A stretch of DNA of 47,539 nucleotides, taken from positions 1 through 47,539 of the forward strand of contig CAMBDK010000011.1 of assembly GCA_945865315.1 (NCBI GenBank). The letters are read 5' to 3'. A program made the translations under genes and the position numbers. Below are positions 31,366 through 42,695 of this stretch, piece after piece (position 1 is the first letter of the stretch; every line of letters starts with the position of its first letter). The notes under the pieces are model-generated. The model did no database searches and was not told the origin of the DNA. It worked only from the letters and a program-made list of their open reading frames with translations. This DNA comes from Chitinophaga pinensis. Lineage in GTDB: Bacteria > Bacteroidota > Bacteroidia > 2-12-FULL-35-15.

Positions 31366-32286
31366 CTATTTCTCAAACAGTATGCCCTCCTTAAGCGAAT
31401 AAGTTGACAACCTCATTTTCGGTATTGAAAAAGATTTAAGAATAAAGTTTACCAATATACTTGAAAAAACTATCATATCAACTCTTATAGCCACCAATCC
31501 CTTAATCTTCAATCGTTCTGCATGTGTAGAGTTTATTATTTTATGATGAACAACGGCGCACTCCGTTAAATTAAATTGGTATTCGGTTTTACCATCAAAA
31601 ATAGAAGGGGAATAAAACCTGTTGGCCACCATTTCAGCTAAGGAATCGAAAGAGCCAGAAGATCCTATTAATTCAGCGATAGGATATTTTTCAATCGCTT
31701 CGAATAGCGGTTGTAATTCAACTTTAAAATAATCAATCAAAATATTTTTTTCTTTATCGGTAATGGGGTCTGAAGAGCTAAACATTTCTTTCAGACGAGC
31801 AACGCCCAATAAAAAGCTGTGTTTCCAAAATATTTCATTTTTATTTGCAATAATAAATTCGGTACTTCCTCCTCCGATATCGATAATTAAAGATGCATTA
31901 TCATTCATTTTTACCGCGTTCCTTACTCCATAATAAATTAACTCTGCTTCTTTATCACCAGTAATTACATGGACTTCGAAATTACATTCTTCTTTTGCCT
32001 TAGCAACAAATTCACTTCCATTAGAAGCACCCCTAATTGCTGAAGTAGCTATAGCATATATTTTCTCAACATTATATTTTTCAATTGTTTTTTTATACGT
32101 TTTAAGAGCATTAATCCCACGATTAAATGCTATAGGTGCTATAAAGCCTTTATTGATACCCCCCTCACCTAACTTTACAGAAATTTTAGTTTTATATACA
32201 AATTGAAATGTATTATCCAATTTGATATCCACAATGAGTAAATTAAATATATTTGTTCCTAAATCAATGACCGCAACTCGACTCAT
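31366..32286 (-). CDS. Ppx/GppA family phosphatase
   Basis: VAVIDLGTNIFNLLI; YAIATSAIRGASNG; SLIIDIGGGSTEFII. Confidence 0.93.
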   Translation of the reverse strand: MSRVAVIDLGTNIFNLLIVDIKLDNTFQFVYKTKISVKLGEGGINKGFIAPIAFNRGINALKTYKKTIEKYNVEKIYAIATSAIRGASNGSEFVAKAKEECNFEVHVITGDKEAELIYYGVRNAVKMNDNASLIIDIGGGSTEFIIANKNEIFWKHSFLLGVARLKEMFSSSDPITDKEKNILIDYFKVELQPLFEAIEKYPIAELIGSSGSFDSLAEMVANRFYSPSIFDGKTEYQFNLTECAVVHHKIINSTHAERLKIKGLVAIRVDMIVFSSILVNFILKSFSIPKMRLSTYSLKEGILFEK

Positions 32287-32369
32287 AAAAAAATGTATTG
32301 AGTTAAAAAATTAAAGATAAGTTAATTTAATACGTTATATAAAAATTGATTTTCAATTTAAAATTCAAC

Positions 32370-33707
32370 TTAAGCTTTATAAAATAGCCATTTACCAATT
32401 TCTTTCCAGGAAATTTTTTTTCCATACATTAAGATGCCTGTTCGATATACTTTTGCTGCAATCCAGGTAGTAAATATAAAGCCTATTATTAATAGTAACA
32501 TTGATAAGGCCAATTCCCAAGCGGGTACTCCAAATGGCAAACGTACCATCATTATAACAGGTGAAGTAAAGGGTATAATAGAAAACCAAAATGCCATTGA
32601 ACTTGTAGGATCTTGTATCACATTTTGGGCTATTACAAATGAAAATATGAGTGGAATAGTTATTGGCAGCATAAATTGCTGGGTATCTGTTTCATTATCA
32701 ACAGCTGAACCGATAGCAGCAAACATTGCAGCATATAATAAATAACCTGCTAAAAAATAAAACAAAAAGCACACAAATATTGTAAAGATGTCAATTGATT
32801 TAAAATCGTTCCATACTGCTGTAATAACATTTGGCTTTTCTATATTTTTCATTTGCATATAATTTAAATCGGCCCCCACTTTCAACACCTCCGCTTTTTG
32901 TTGCACTTGATTTATGTCAATATTTTTTAAAACTGTAACAGAAGCGACACTGTATAAGGCTATAGTTAAAAAAACCCAAAGTAAAAATTGGGTTAAGCCA
33001 ACCAATGCTATACCTATTATTTTCCCCATCATCAAATGAAATGGTTTGACCGATGAAAGCATAACTTCTACAATTCTACTAGTCTTTTCTTCCATCACCC
33101 CGCGCATCACCTGCACTCCAAATAAAAATATAAACATGTAAATCAATACTCCTCCACCAATTCCTATTGCCATAAACAGCCCCGTATTTGTTTTTTTACT
33201 CTTTCCCGTCTCCTCTAATTTTTCAGTTATTACATTAAACCTAGAATTTACTTCCGCATCTCTTATGGTATTTACATCTACTTTATTTTTTGCCAGCAAT
33301 ACGTTATACATCATTTTACTAATGGTAGAACCAATGTATTCTTCAATGGAAACGCTTAATTGATTTTTATAAAATAATTTTATTGTTTTACCTCCCTCCA
33401 ATATATTATCCGGTATAAATAAAATAGCATCGTAGCCCGAATTATAAAAAGTCTCCTGCGCTTTCACAAAGCTTATATCGGGGTAATCAAAATCTATAAA
33501 ATCTTTTTGAGGTATTAAATCTTTAAACAAATAACTTTCATCAATTACTTGAATCTCTTGCTTTTCAGTTTTTTGCATCGATAACCAGATAGGAACAATC
33601 ATTATTCCAGCCATCAAAATAGGACCAATGATGGTCATTATGATGAATGATTTTTTCCTAACCCTTGTTAAGTATTCACGTTTGATAATAAGATTTATTA
33701 TATTCAT
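32370..33707 (-). CDS. ABC transporter permease (NatB-like)
   Basis: IIKREYLTRVRKKSFIIMTIIGP; GVMEEKTSRIVEVMLSSVKPFHLMMGKIIG. Confidence 0.92.
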   Translation of the reverse strand: MNIINLIIKREYLTRVRKKSFIIMTIIGPILMAGIMIVPIWLSMQKTEKQEIQVIDESYLFKDLIPQKDFIDFDYPDISFVKAQETFYNSGYDAILFIPDNILEGGKTIKLFYKNQLSVSIEEYIGSTISKMMYNVLLAKNKVDVNTIRDAEVNSRFNVITEKLEETGKSKKTNTGLFMAIGIGGGVLIYMFIFLFGVQVMRGVMEEKTSRIVEVMLSSVKPFHLMMGKIIGIALVGLTQFLLWVFLTIALYSVASVTVLKNIDINQVQQKAEVLKVGADLNYMQMKNIEKPNVITAVWNDFKSIDIFTIFVCFLFYFLAGYLLYAAMFAAIGSAVDNETDTQQFMLPITIPLIFSFVIAQNVIQDPTSSMAFWFSIIPFTSPVIMMVRLPFGVPAWELALSMLLLIIGFIFTTWIAAKVYRTGILMYGKKISWKEIGKWLFYKA

Positions 33708-33759
33708 TTATGATGAATCAGGGTTTTACAAATTGATAGTAGAAATTTTTCAGGAATTT

Positions 33760-34686
33760 TCATTTATTATTACTAACCTCATTTACTTTAGTTATAAAAA
33801 TATCGTTCATACTTGGAACCATTTCTTTAAAAGAATGTATTTCAACAACCGGCAATACAGCTTCCAACAATTGATTTGATTTTGTTCCAGCAGATAATTG
33901 AACTTGAGCTTTAAATAATTCTCCATCAATAGTATGGTCAACAAGCTTTCCATATGTCCACAAGGAATTTGTAAATCCCATCATGTTTCCTGAAAATTCA
34001 ATTTCGAAAATATTGGACTTAAACTGCTTGCGAATGTTTGCTACAGAACCATCTAAAATTTTTTTCGATTTATTTATTAAAGCAATATTATCACACAATT
34101 CCTCTACAGACCCCATATTATGCGTTGAAAACAAAATGGTAGCACCCTGTTTTTTTAATTGTAAAATTTCATTTTTTATGAGGTTGGCGTTTATCGGATC
34201 AAAACCACTAAAAGGCTCGTCTAATATTAATAATTTAGGTTCGTGAATTACCGTTACAACAAACTGAATTTTTTGTTGCATGCCTTTTGAAAGCTCTTCC
34301 ACTTTTTTGTTCCACCAAGCATCAATTTCAAATTTCTCGAACCAATATTTTAATTTTATTTTTGCGTCATTTTTTGACATACCTTTCAACTGAGCCAAAT
34401 ATATGGCTTGTTCCCCCACTTCCATTTTTTTATATAAACCACGTTCCTCTGGCAAATAACCTATTTGATGAATGTGTTTGGGACTTAACTTCTCACCATC
34501 AAAATACAAGTCGCCATTATCAGGTCGAGTAATTTGATTAATGATGCGAATAAGCGTTGTTTTACCAGCACCATTTGGCCCTAACAAACCAAAAATACTT
34601 TGCCTTGGAATTTCTAATGATATATCTACTAATGCAGTGTGGCTTGCATAAGATTTAACTATATTTTTTGCGGATAGAATATTCAT
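33760..34686 (-). CDS. ABC transporter ATP-binding protein (NatA-like)
   Basis: GLLGPNGAGKTTLIRI Walker A; ELSKGMQQKIQ signature; LLILDEPFSGFDP. Confidence 0.95.
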   Translation of the reverse strand: MNILSAKNIVKSYASHTALVDISLEIPRQSIFGLLGPNGAGKTTLIRIINQITRPDNGDLYFDGEKLSPKHIHQIGYLPEERGLYKKMEVGEQAIYLAQLKGMSKNDAKIKLKYWFEKFEIDAWWNKKVEELSKGMQQKIQFVVTVIHEPKLLILDEPFSGFDPINANLIKNEILQLKKQGATILFSTHNMGSVEELCDNIALINKSKKILDGSVANIRKQFKSNIFEIEFSGNMMGFTNSLWTYGKLVDHTIDGELFKAQVQLSAGTKSNQLLEAVLPVVEIHSFKEMVPSMNDIFITKVNEVSNNK

Positions 34687-34736
34687 AGTTGAAGTGTCAT
34701 TCCTCTCCCGTAATTAAATAAGAGAGGATAGCTTTT

Positions 34737-35891
34737 TTAATCAAAATACTGTTTCATCTTTTCAAAAAAGCCTCTGTCCTTTTGGGTAGGATTAGGTTTA
34801 AAATTTTCAGCACTGCGCAAGCTTTCTAGTATCGACTTTTCTTCCTTACTTAAATTTTGTGGTGTCCATACATTAATATTTACCAAAATATCGCCTCGAG
34901 AATAGCTGTTAATATCCGGTAAACCTTTGGCTTTAAGTCTAAGGACTTTACCACTTTGAGTTCCGGCCTCTACTTTTATTTTCGCTTTTCCATCTATTGT
35001 TGGAACCTCAATGTGAGTTCCAATTGCAGCATCAACAAAACTTATAAAATGATCATAAAATAAATTTAAGCCTTCACGCTTTAATAAATCATGTTCAATT
35101 TCTTCAATCACAATAATTAAATCACCTGAAACACCTCCACGTGCGCCCATATTGCCTTTACCACTTAATGAAAGTTGCATATCATCCGCAACACCTGCTG
35201 GTAAATTTATATTAATAATTTCTTCGTCGCGAACAATACCGTCGCCATGACAAGATCCACATTTGTTTGTTATACTTTGACCTTCGCCACCGCAAGCAGG
35301 ACAAGCGCTTGAGGTTTGCATTGCGCCTAGTATAGTATTAGTAATACGTGTTACTTGTCCAGCGCCCTTGCAGGTTGAACAGGTATTAAAAGAAGAGCCA
35401 TCCTTCGCTCCACTACCACTGCATGGCTTACAAGCAACATATTTATTTACTTTTATTTTCTTTTCCACGCCATTGGAAATTTCTTCCAGTGATACTTTTA
35501 CTTTTACTCTTAAATTGGATCCACGATTCACGCGTTTTCCTCCACGCCCACCATTTCCCCCTCCTCCACTAAAATGACCACCAAATACATCTCCAAATTG
35601 GCTAAATATATCATCCATATTCATCCCTCCAAAGCCACCTCTTCCTCCAGAAAAACCGCCATTATTGCCTAACCCAGCATGTCCGTATTGATCATACCTT
35701 TGTTTTTTTTCAGTATTACTTAATACTTCATAGGCCTCAGCAGCTTCCTTAAATTTTTCCTCAGCACCTTTATTCCCAGGATTTTTATCGGGATGGAACT
35801 TAATTGCCATTTTACGATAAGCCTTTTTTATTTCATCGTTATTTGAAACTTTTGAAACTTCTAATATTTCGTAATAATCTTTTTTTGACAT
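34737..35891 (-). CDS. dnaJ: Chaperone protein DnaJ
   Basis: [11 protein letters not shown]-domain with HPDKNPG; four CxxCxGxG zinc repeats. Confidence 0.97.
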   Translation of the reverse strand: MSKKDYYEILEVSKVSNNDEIKKAYRKMAIKFHPDKNPGNKGAEEKFKEAAEAYEVLSNTEKKQRYDQYGHAGLGNNGGFSGGRGGFGGMNMDDIFSQFGDVFGGHFSGGGGNGGRGGKRVNRGSNLRVKVKVSLEEISNGVEKKIKVNKYVACKPCSGSGAKDGSSFNTCSTCKGAGQVTRITNTILGAMQTSSACPACGGEGQSITNKCGSCHGDGIVRDEEIININLPAGVADDMQLSLSGKGNMGARGGVSGDLIIVIEEIEHDLLKREGLNLFYDHFISFVDAAIGTHIEVPTIDGKAKIKVEAGTQSGKVLRLKAKGLPDINSYSRGDILVNINVWTPQNLSKEEKSILESLRSAENFKPNPTQKDRGFFEKMKQYFD

Positions 35892-36147
35892 AATGTTAAT
35901 TATTTATACTTCCACTGCTTAATAAAGTTTTTATTATAAACTATAAATTAAATTTAGAAATTGCATAATTGGTTTATTATTTACCCAATTACAAATTATT
36001 TTTCTTTCTTAAAAATTAAATGATTAACCCGATTCTGATTTTTTAAAAAAAACCAGAAAGATCCTTCCTTATTTAATTCCTTTAACAATACTAAAGAAAT
36101 GACTATTGTCTATCTTATATAAAAATTGGATGATTGATTTTTTTGTA

Positions 36148-36750
36148 TTAATTTCCAATTACAACTTTCGCAAATCGAATAACCTTGCCGTTTAAGATAT
36201 AGCCTTTCTCAAGTTCTTCAATTACTTTTCCTTTTAATTCCTCCTTAGGTGCTGGGATATTTGTTATTGCCTCATGCAGGTCTGTATTAAAGGGTTCCCC
36301 AACTGTTTTCATCACTTCAAGTCCTTTATTAGAAAGAGTACTTTTAAATTTATTATAAATTAAATTAACACCATCCGATATTATTGTTGCATCTGTAATA
36401 TCAACATTTGATTTAATAGCACGCTCAAAATCATCTACCAAAGGCAACAAAGTGCTTAAAACATTTTCACCTCCTGTTTGAAAAAGTTCAATTTTTTCTT
36501 TTGCTGTACGTTTACGAAAATTATCAAATTCGGAATACAAACGAAGGTATTTATCGTTTAACTCTTCTATTTTTAACTGTAATTCAACAATTTTTTCTTC
36601 ACTCCCTATTTTTATATCCAATGTATTATTCGTTTGATCTTCTTGTAGTGGATTTTGATTTTCCAAACTCTCGGTCTCCTGTGTTTTCATTTTTTTAATG
36701 TATTTGTAATTTTTTATTATAAGTTTTCTTATTTTACTTTCCCTTTTCAT
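36148..36750 (-). CDS. grpE: Nucleotide exchange factor GrpE (true start probably internal, MKTQETES...)
   Basis: LRLYSEFDNFRKRTAKEKIE; LLPLVDDFERAI; GYILNGKVIRFAKVVIGN. Confidence 0.95.
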   Translation of the reverse strand: MKRESKIRKLIIKNYKYIKKMKTQETESLENQNPLQEDQTNNTLDIKIGSEEKIVELQLKIEELNDKYLRLYSEFDNFRKRTAKEKIELFQTGGENVLSTLLPLVDDFERAIKSNVDITDATIISDGVNLIYNKFKSTLSNKGLEVMKTVGEPFNTDLHEAITNIPAPKEELKGKVIEELEKGYILNGKVIRFAKVVIGN

Positions 36751-36820
36751 AGTTTCACTTCTTCCTACGAGGAATTAAATTATTCGCAATAAATATATTT
36801 TATTATAAAAGTTAGATTGA

Positions 36821-36839
36821 ATGGCAAATCATTTGCCAT
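36821..36839. promoter_or_regulatory. 19-bp palindrome upstream of grpE
   Basis: ATGGCAAAT-C-ATTTGCCAT perfect 9-bp arms, 71 bp 5' of the annotated grpE ORF start. Confidence 0.5.
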
Positions 36840-36942
36840 CCTATGCAAACAAGACAAATTGACATGGATATTTTATAAAAACTACAAATACAATGCTTTT
36901 TACCTAATTTCAAGATTATAAAAAGAACGAAGGTTTTTCAAA

Positions 36943-36998
36943 ATACATTAAATAAAAAGACAGAATTCGAAAGAATTCTGTCTTTTTATTTAATGTAT
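36943..36998. terminator. Perfect 26-bp stem with GAAA loop, 3' of the TlpA-like gene
   Basis: ATACATTAAATAAAAAGACAGAATTC-GAAA-GAATTCTGTCTTTTTATTTAATGTAT. Confidence 0.88.
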
Positions 36999-37011
36999 AA
37001 GGTATTTTTAC

Positions 37012-37587
37012 TTAGGATTTAACTAACTTCTTCAACTCATTCCCCAAACCTTCTCCACGTAGCATTCCTCCTTTTGCAACAATAATTCCATTTTCGTCAA
37101 TTAGAAAACCTGCAGGTATGCCAGTAATGTTATATAAAGCAGCGGCTTTTGATCGCCATTGCAATAAATCGCTAACATGATTTTTCCAAACTAAACCGTC
37201 TTTTTCTATTGCTTTTAACCAGGAATCCACATTACTGTCTAAAGATACACTATACACAGTAAAGCCATTTGCTTTTTTGTTGAACTTTGTATCCTTATAG
37301 GTATTATAATTGGCAACAACATTTGGATTTTCGTGACGACAAGGTCCGCACCAAGATGCCCAAAAATCAATTAACACTATTTTACCCTTTAAGGAAGAGA
37401 GCGGAATTACTTTCCCTTCAGGATTATTAAATACTAATTCTGGCGCCACATTGCCAACTTCTATCCCCACGATTGCTTTTGGGATTTCAGATACGTAGCT
37501 CGACTCTTTATTTGAGTCAATTTTGATAAATCCTAAGCCTGTAACCGCTGCGGCCATAAGGGCTATTAAAATGTTTGTTTTTTTCAT
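37012..37587 (-). CDS. TlpA-family thioredoxin-like disulfide reductase
   Basis: LKGKIVLIDFWASWCGPCRHENPNVVANY. Confidence 0.95.
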   Translation of the reverse strand: MKKTNILIALMAAAVTGLGFIKIDSNKESSYVSEIPKAIVGIEVGNVAPELVFNNPEGKVIPLSSLKGKIVLIDFWASWCGPCRHENPNVVANYNTYKDTKFNKKANGFTVYSVSLDSNVDSWLKAIEKDGLVWKNHVSDLLQWRSKAAALYNITGIPAGFLIDENGIIVAKGGMLRGEGLGNELKKLVKS

Positions 37588-37672
37588 GGTTGCAATATTA
37601 CAAATATTTTTATTAATAATAAACCAGGGTACTAAATATTAATTTAAAAACCCTATATAAATTCATACTAGA

Positions 37673-38977
37673 TTATTTCCTTACAATTTTTGCGCCAAGT
37701 TTTTGCAAACGAATATCAATGTGCTGGTAACCGCGGTCAATCTGCTCTATATTATGAATGGTGCTTTTGCCTTTAGCCGAAAGTGCCGCAATTAAAAGCG
37801 AAACACCAGCGCGTATATCAGGGGAAGTCATAGAAATCCCCTTTAACTGATGCTCTCTGTTCAAGCCTATAACAGTTGCGCGATGCGGATCGCAAAGAAT
37901 AATTTGTGCTCCCATGTCAATTAATTTATCGACAAAGAACAAACGACTTTCAAACATTTTTTGATGAATCAGTGCAGTTCCTTTTGCCTGTGTAGCTACC
38001 ACTAATATAATACTCAATAAATCGGGAGTAAAACCGGGCCAAATAGCATCGGAAATAGTCAAAATAGAACCATCGATAAACGTATCAATTTCATAACTTT
38101 CTTGGTAAGGAATAAAAATATCATCTCCCCTTCGCTCTAATTTAATTCCTAAGCGTTGGAAAACATTAGGAATTATTCCAAGTTCGTCATATGCAACATT
38201 TTTAATGGTAATTTCCGATTGTGTCATGGCTGCAAGTCCAATAAAACTCCCAATTTCAATCATATCTGGCAACATCCGGTGAGTGGTACCACCCAAATAT
38301 TCGACTCCTTCAATGGTTAATAAATTAGAGCCTATACCAGTAATTTTCGCACCCATCCTGTTCAACATTTTACATAACTGTTGTATGTATGGCTCGCATG
38401 CCGCATTATAGATGCTTGTTAAACCTTTCGCTAGCACAGCAGCCATTACTATATTAGCAGTACCTGTAACAGAGGCTTCGTCCAACAGCATATAACAACC
38501 TTTTAAGTTAGTTGCCTCCACCTTATAAAATTCATTTTCTTCGTCGTAAATAAATTTTGCTCCTAGATTTTGAAAACCAATAAAATGGGTATCCAATCTG
38601 CGTCTACCAATTTTATCGCCGCCAGGTTTAGGGATATAACCTTTACCAAATCGAGAAAGTAATGGTCCTACTATCATAATAGAACCTCGTAAGCTACTTC
38701 CTTTCTTCTTAAATTCTGGCGTGTTTAGGTAGTCAACATTTACATTATTAGCTTGAAAAGTATATTCTTCATGTCCTGTTTTTTCAATAATTACACCCAA
38801 ATCTTTCAATAAGTCAATTAATTTATTTACATCTACAATGTCAGGAATATTACTGATGACAACTTTCTCTGGAGTCAACAGCACTGCGCACAATATCTGC
38901 AATGCTTCATTTTTAGCCCCTTGAGGAGTAATTTCTCCGCTTAATTTTTCCCCACCAATGATTTCAAATACACTCAT
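37673..38977 (-). CDS. murA: UDP-N-acetylglucosamine 1-carboxyvinyltransferase MurA
   Basis: IIGGEKLSGEITPQGAKNEALQIL; LRGSIMIVGPLLSRFGKGYIPKPGGDKIGRRRLDTH. Confidence 0.97.
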   Translation of the reverse strand: MSVFEIIGGEKLSGEITPQGAKNEALQILCAVLLTPEKVVISNIPDIVDVNKLIDLLKDLGVIIEKTGHEEYTFQANNVNVDYLNTPEFKKKGSSLRGSIMIVGPLLSRFGKGYIPKPGGDKIGRRRLDTHFIGFQNLGAKFIYDEENEFYKVEATNLKGCYMLLDEASVTGTANIVMAAVLAKGLTSIYNAACEPYIQQLCKMLNRMGAKITGIGSNLLTIEGVEYLGGTTHRMLPDMIEIGSFIGLAAMTQSEITIKNVAYDELGIIPNVFQRLGIKLERRGDDIFIPYQESYEIDTFIDGSILTISDAIWPGFTPDLLSIILVVATQAKGTALIHQKMFESRLFFVDKLIDMGAQIILCDPHRATVIGLNREHQLKGISMTSPDIRAGVSLLIAALSAKGKSTIHNIEQIDRGYQHIDIRLQKLGAKIVRK

Positions 38978-39293
38978 TTTATTATTTTAAAAGTTTAAAA
39001 CATAACCTATTTTTACTAATACGAATTACCAATTAAAAAACAATAAAGCCTAGACGAAAAAATATATTTTACTAACAGTTTAATTAACAATAATGCAATT
39101 TTTCAGACGAAATTATTGTTGTTTATTTTTCTAATTTTACAATAGTTATTAAAAAATGAATTATTTATTAATGCTATTTTCAAAAATTAATAGGGCGCTA
39201 TAATTAAAATATTATTTAAACTTTTAAAATTGATATTTAATACACATGATAGTTTTTGGTTTTTCACTGTTATTTTTCATTAGTGATAATTAT

Positions 39294-39301
39294 TATATTT
39301 G
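39294..39301 (+). promoter_or_regulatory. Candidate -7 element (TATATTTG)
   Basis: TAnnTTTG match 37 bp 5' of the methyltransferase ORF. Confidence 0.45.
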
Positions 39302-39337
39302 CATGTTCCTATTTTTAACTGAAAACATAGAAGATTT

Positions 39338-40135
39338 ATGCAAGAAAGACATTTAGATAAAGATATTTATTTTCAAGAACAAGAATACACAACTAAAAAA
39401 CATGTTATTCCATTTATTAATAACTTCATTGTTATAAATAAAGATTTGCATGTTCTTGAAATTGGATGCGGAGAGGCGGGTAATTTAAAACCATTTCTTG
39501 ATATAGGTTGTAATTCCATTGGAGTAGATTTAAACAATGAAAAAGTAAATTATGCAAAGGAGTATTTTTCGAAACACCCTAACAATAATTTGCTTGAGTT
39601 GGTTGTTGAAGACATTTATAATTTGGTAGATAAATTCAATGGGAAATTTGATTTAATAATACTTCGTGATGTTATTGAACACATTCACAATCAAGAGAAA
39701 TTTTTAATTTGTTTGAAAACACTTTTAAAACCTGAAGGGAAAATTTTTTTCGGGTTCCCGCCATGGCAAAACCCTTTTGGTGGCCACCAGCAAATTTGCA
39801 GAAGTAAAATATTATCCAAAACACCCTATTTTCATCTTCTTCCTAAAATATTTTACAGTACTATTTTGAAAATTTTTGGAGAAAGTAAAAACACCATTGA
39901 TGATTTAATGGAAATAAAAGATACGGGAATTAGTATTGATCGATTTGAAAGGATTTTAAAAAAGGAGAGCTGGAAAATTGATAAAAAAACATTTTACTTT
40001 ATAAACCCCAATTATGAAATAAAATTCAAGCTAAAACCAAGGGAATCATTTAGTTTTATTGCAAAAACCCCTATTCTTCGTAATTTTTTTATTACCGCTT
40101 GCTATTATTTGATTTCCAAAAAAATAAATAATTAA
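39338..40135 (+). CDS. Class I SAM-dependent methyltransferase
   Basis: VLEIGCGEAGNLKPFLDIGCNSIGVDLNNEKV; FDLIILRDVIEHIHNQEKFL. Confidence 0.92.
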   Translation: MQERHLDKDIYFQEQEYTTKKHVIPFINNFIVINKDLHVLEIGCGEAGNLKPFLDIGCNSIGVDLNNEKVNYAKEYFSKHPNNNLLELVVEDIYNLVDKFNGKFDLIILRDVIEHIHNQEKFLICLKTLLKPEGKIFFGFPPWQNPFGGHQQICRSKILSKTPYFHLLPKIFYSTILKIFGESKNTIDDLMEIKDTGISIDRFERILKKESWKIDKKTFYFINPNYEIKFKLKPRESFSFIAKTPILRNFFITACYYLISKKINN

Positions 40136-40159
40136 TTACGCTAAGCTTAAAAATAATTG

Positions 40160-40186
40160 ACAAGTAAAAATAACTACTTGTTTTTA
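40160..40186 (+). terminator. Candidate rho-independent terminator
   Basis: ACAAGTA-N8-TACTTGT followed by TTTTAA between convergent genes. Confidence 0.55.
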
Positions 40187-40209
40187 AAGCCTTCCCTAAA
40201 AAACGAAAA

Positions 40210-40899
40210 TTAAAAAGGGTTGCGTTTAAATTTATTATTTTGATTAGATCCTGAATTGGAGTTATCCTTGCGATAACCACCAGTATTTTGTTTGCCACCA
40301 GAAGATTTCTTTTTATCGCGATCTCCTCTAGATGGATTAGGGGGCCTAGGAACAAAGGTTTGAGTGCTTCGCAGTGCTGAATTATCTACTAATTTAAGTT
40401 CGCCTTTAGATAGTTCGTTTAATTGTTTTAAAATAACTTCGTCATTTACTGAATCTCGGTTCCATGTTAAATAAGAACGTTTCATTAAATTAGCAATTTG
40501 TTCCACCAAAGCATTTTTCTCATCACCCTCTGCATATTCCTTAGCTTTTGCAATGATACGTTCTACCGTTTTGCCGTAATGCTTAAAACGGATATCATTA
40601 CTGGGGTAAAGTACCCTATCTGGTTTTGTCTGAAATGTTTCACGAGTTGGTTTTGGATAGGGGGAATCAACATCTAATTTAAAATCTGAAATAATAAATA
40701 TATGGTCCCACAATTTATGTTTAAAGTCCGTAACATCGCGTAAATGAGGATTCAATTGCCCCATAACATTAATTATAGCCTGCGCCACCCTATTTCGTTC
40801 ATCGCGATTTTCAACAGATATGGCAAAATCAATCATTTTCTGAATATTTCTGCCATACTCAGGAATAATCATATGAGGCAAGCTAGTATTGTAATCCAT
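40210..40899 (-). CDS. DUF4290 domain-containing protein
   Basis: DYNTSLPHMIIPEYGRNIQKMIDFAISVENRDERNRVAQAIINVMGQLNPHLRDVTDFKHKLWDHIFIIS. Confidence 0.9.
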   Translation of the reverse strand: MDYNTSLPHMIIPEYGRNIQKMIDFAISVENRDERNRVAQAIINVMGQLNPHLRDVTDFKHKLWDHIFIISDFKLDVDSPYPKPTRETFQTKPDRVLYPSNDIRFKHYGKTVERIIAKAKEYAEGDEKNALVEQIANLMKRSYLTWNRDSVNDEVILKQLNELSKGELKLVDNSALRSTQTFVPRPPNPSRGDRDKKKSSGGKQNTGGYRKDNSNSGSNQNNKFKRNPF

Positions 40900-41053
40900 T
40901 AGATTATATTATAGATTTAAAAATTGTATTGGGTTGGAAAAATAGGTAATCGAAAATTATACAAGGCAAAGGTAAGGGATTTTACTCCAATAAGCAAAAA
41001 AATACGATATTCGCATTCTAAAAGCATTGTTCAATATATTAAATTAACAAAAA

Positions 41054-42448
41054 TTGAAACCGACAATACCAAAAGGCACCCGTGATTTTTCACCTCAAGA
41101 AATGGTGAAACGCAATTATATTTTTGATGTAATAAAAAGAGTGTTTCAGTTATACGGTTATTTGCCTATAGAAACGCCTGCTATGGAGAATTATTCCACA
41201 TTAATGGGCAAATATGGTGATGAAGGGGATAAGTTAATTTTCAAAATTTTGAATTCAGGAGACTTCCTTTCGGGGGTGGATGAAAGTATAATAAATAGTT
41301 TAGAGTCGAAACTACTAACAAGTAAAATTTCAGAAAAAGCTCTAAAATACGACCTTACCGTTCCGTTTGCGAGATATGTTGTTCAGCACCAACATCAAAT
41401 TACATTTCCTTTTAAGCGGTATCAGATCCAACCAGTTTGGCGTGCCGACCGACCACAAAAAGGGAGATACAGGGAGTTTTACCAATGTGATGCCGATGTA
41501 ATTGGAAGCAACTCCTTAATAAATGAAATTGAGTTGGTACAATTAATTGATGATGTATTTACTAATTTAAATCTTCCTGTAATAATTAAAATTAATAATA
41601 GAAAAATATTAAGCGGCATTGCCGAAATGATTGGCGAAAAAGACAAAACAATTCTTATCACTGTTGCCATTGACAAATTGGACAAAATTGGAATTGATGG
41701 TGTAAATAAAGAATTACAAGAAAATGGCCTTAGCGACATAGCTATCGAAAAACTCCAGCCTTTAATTAATTTCAGTGGAAACACATTAGAGAAAATTAAT
41801 TTTCTTAAAGACCTTTTAAAAAATTCGCTAATTGGATTAAAGGGGATTGAAGAATTAGAAACCATATTTACAAAATTTAAATTACCTGTTAATGTTCAAG
41901 GGCGGGGCGGTATAATCCGATTGCGAACATCCATATTAGAGTTAGACATTACGCTTGCTAGAGGATTAAATTACTATACTGGTGCAATTTTTGAAGTAAA
42001 ATCTAATGCTGGAACATTTAAAAGCAGTATTTGTGGTGGTGGTCGTTACGATGACTTAACAGGAATATTTGGATTGCCAAATATGTCGGGAGTAGGCATT
42101 TCCTTTGGAGCAGATAGAATTTATGATGTATTAAACGAATTAAATTTATTCCCTGAATCCTCTAATGAATCAACTAAAATATTGTTCGTAACAATGGGTG
42201 AAGAGGAACAAAATTATTGTCTGCCATTATTAGCAATGTTGCGCGATGCAGGCATTAATTCAGAAATATATCCAGATGCAAGTGCGAAAATGAAAAAACA
42301 AATGAGTTATGCAGATGAAAAAAATATACCATTTGTTGTAATTATGGGTAGTGATGAAATACAAAATAATATTTTAAGTTTAAAGGATATGAAAACAGGT
42401 TTTCAGGAGAAAATAAATATTGAAAGTTTAATACAAAAACTATCCTAA
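41054..42448 (+). CDS. hisS: Histidyl-tRNA synthetase (TTG start)
   Basis: [62 protein letters not shown]. Confidence 0.97.
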   Translation: MKPTIPKGTRDFSPQEMVKRNYIFDVIKRVFQLYGYLPIETPAMENYSTLMGKYGDEGDKLIFKILNSGDFLSGVDESIINSLESKLLTSKISEKALKYDLTVPFARYVVQHQHQITFPFKRYQIQPVWRADRPQKGRYREFYQCDADVIGSNSLINEIELVQLIDDVFTNLNLPVIIKINNRKILSGIAEMIGEKDKTILITVAIDKLDKIGIDGVNKELQENGLSDIAIEKLQPLINFSGNTLEKINFLKDLLKNSLIGLKGIEELETIFTKFKLPVNVQGRGGIIRLRTSILELDITLARGLNYYTGAIFEVKSNAGTFKSSICGGGRYDDLTGIFGLPNMSGVGISFGADRIYDVLNELNLFPESSNESTKILFVTMGEEEQNYCLPLLAMLRDAGINSEIYPDASAKMKKQMSYADEKNIPFVVIMGSDEIQNNILSLKDMKTGFQEKINIESLIQKLS

Positions 42449-42695
42449 GGCTTTGTAAGAAAATAAAGTGTACAGAATTGGAGCAGTAATTTTATTCTTT
42501 TTCAAGACATAAAATCTGCGAAAAGCCTTAGCTATTTAAAGATTTTATAACGAAGAAAAAGGATAAAAGAACAAGTCAAAATGTATGGTTTATTTCATTA
42601 CAATGCCTATACGCTGTCCATTAATAAAACCAGATAAAACAGAAGAAAAGAAAAAATCTATAAAAATCAACCAATAAGGCCAATAACAAATACGT

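Noticed and set aside
34690-34730. TCCTCTC/GAGAGGA inverted repeat between dnaJ and the ABC transporter
   Set aside because: Only 7-bp arms without a U-tract on the transcribed strand; insufficient for a terminator call.
42445-42531. Inverted repeat CTAAGGCTTT...AAAGCCTTAG between hisS and hutH
   Set aside because: 67-nt spacing and no other structural support; overlaps the hisS stop and is likely incidental.
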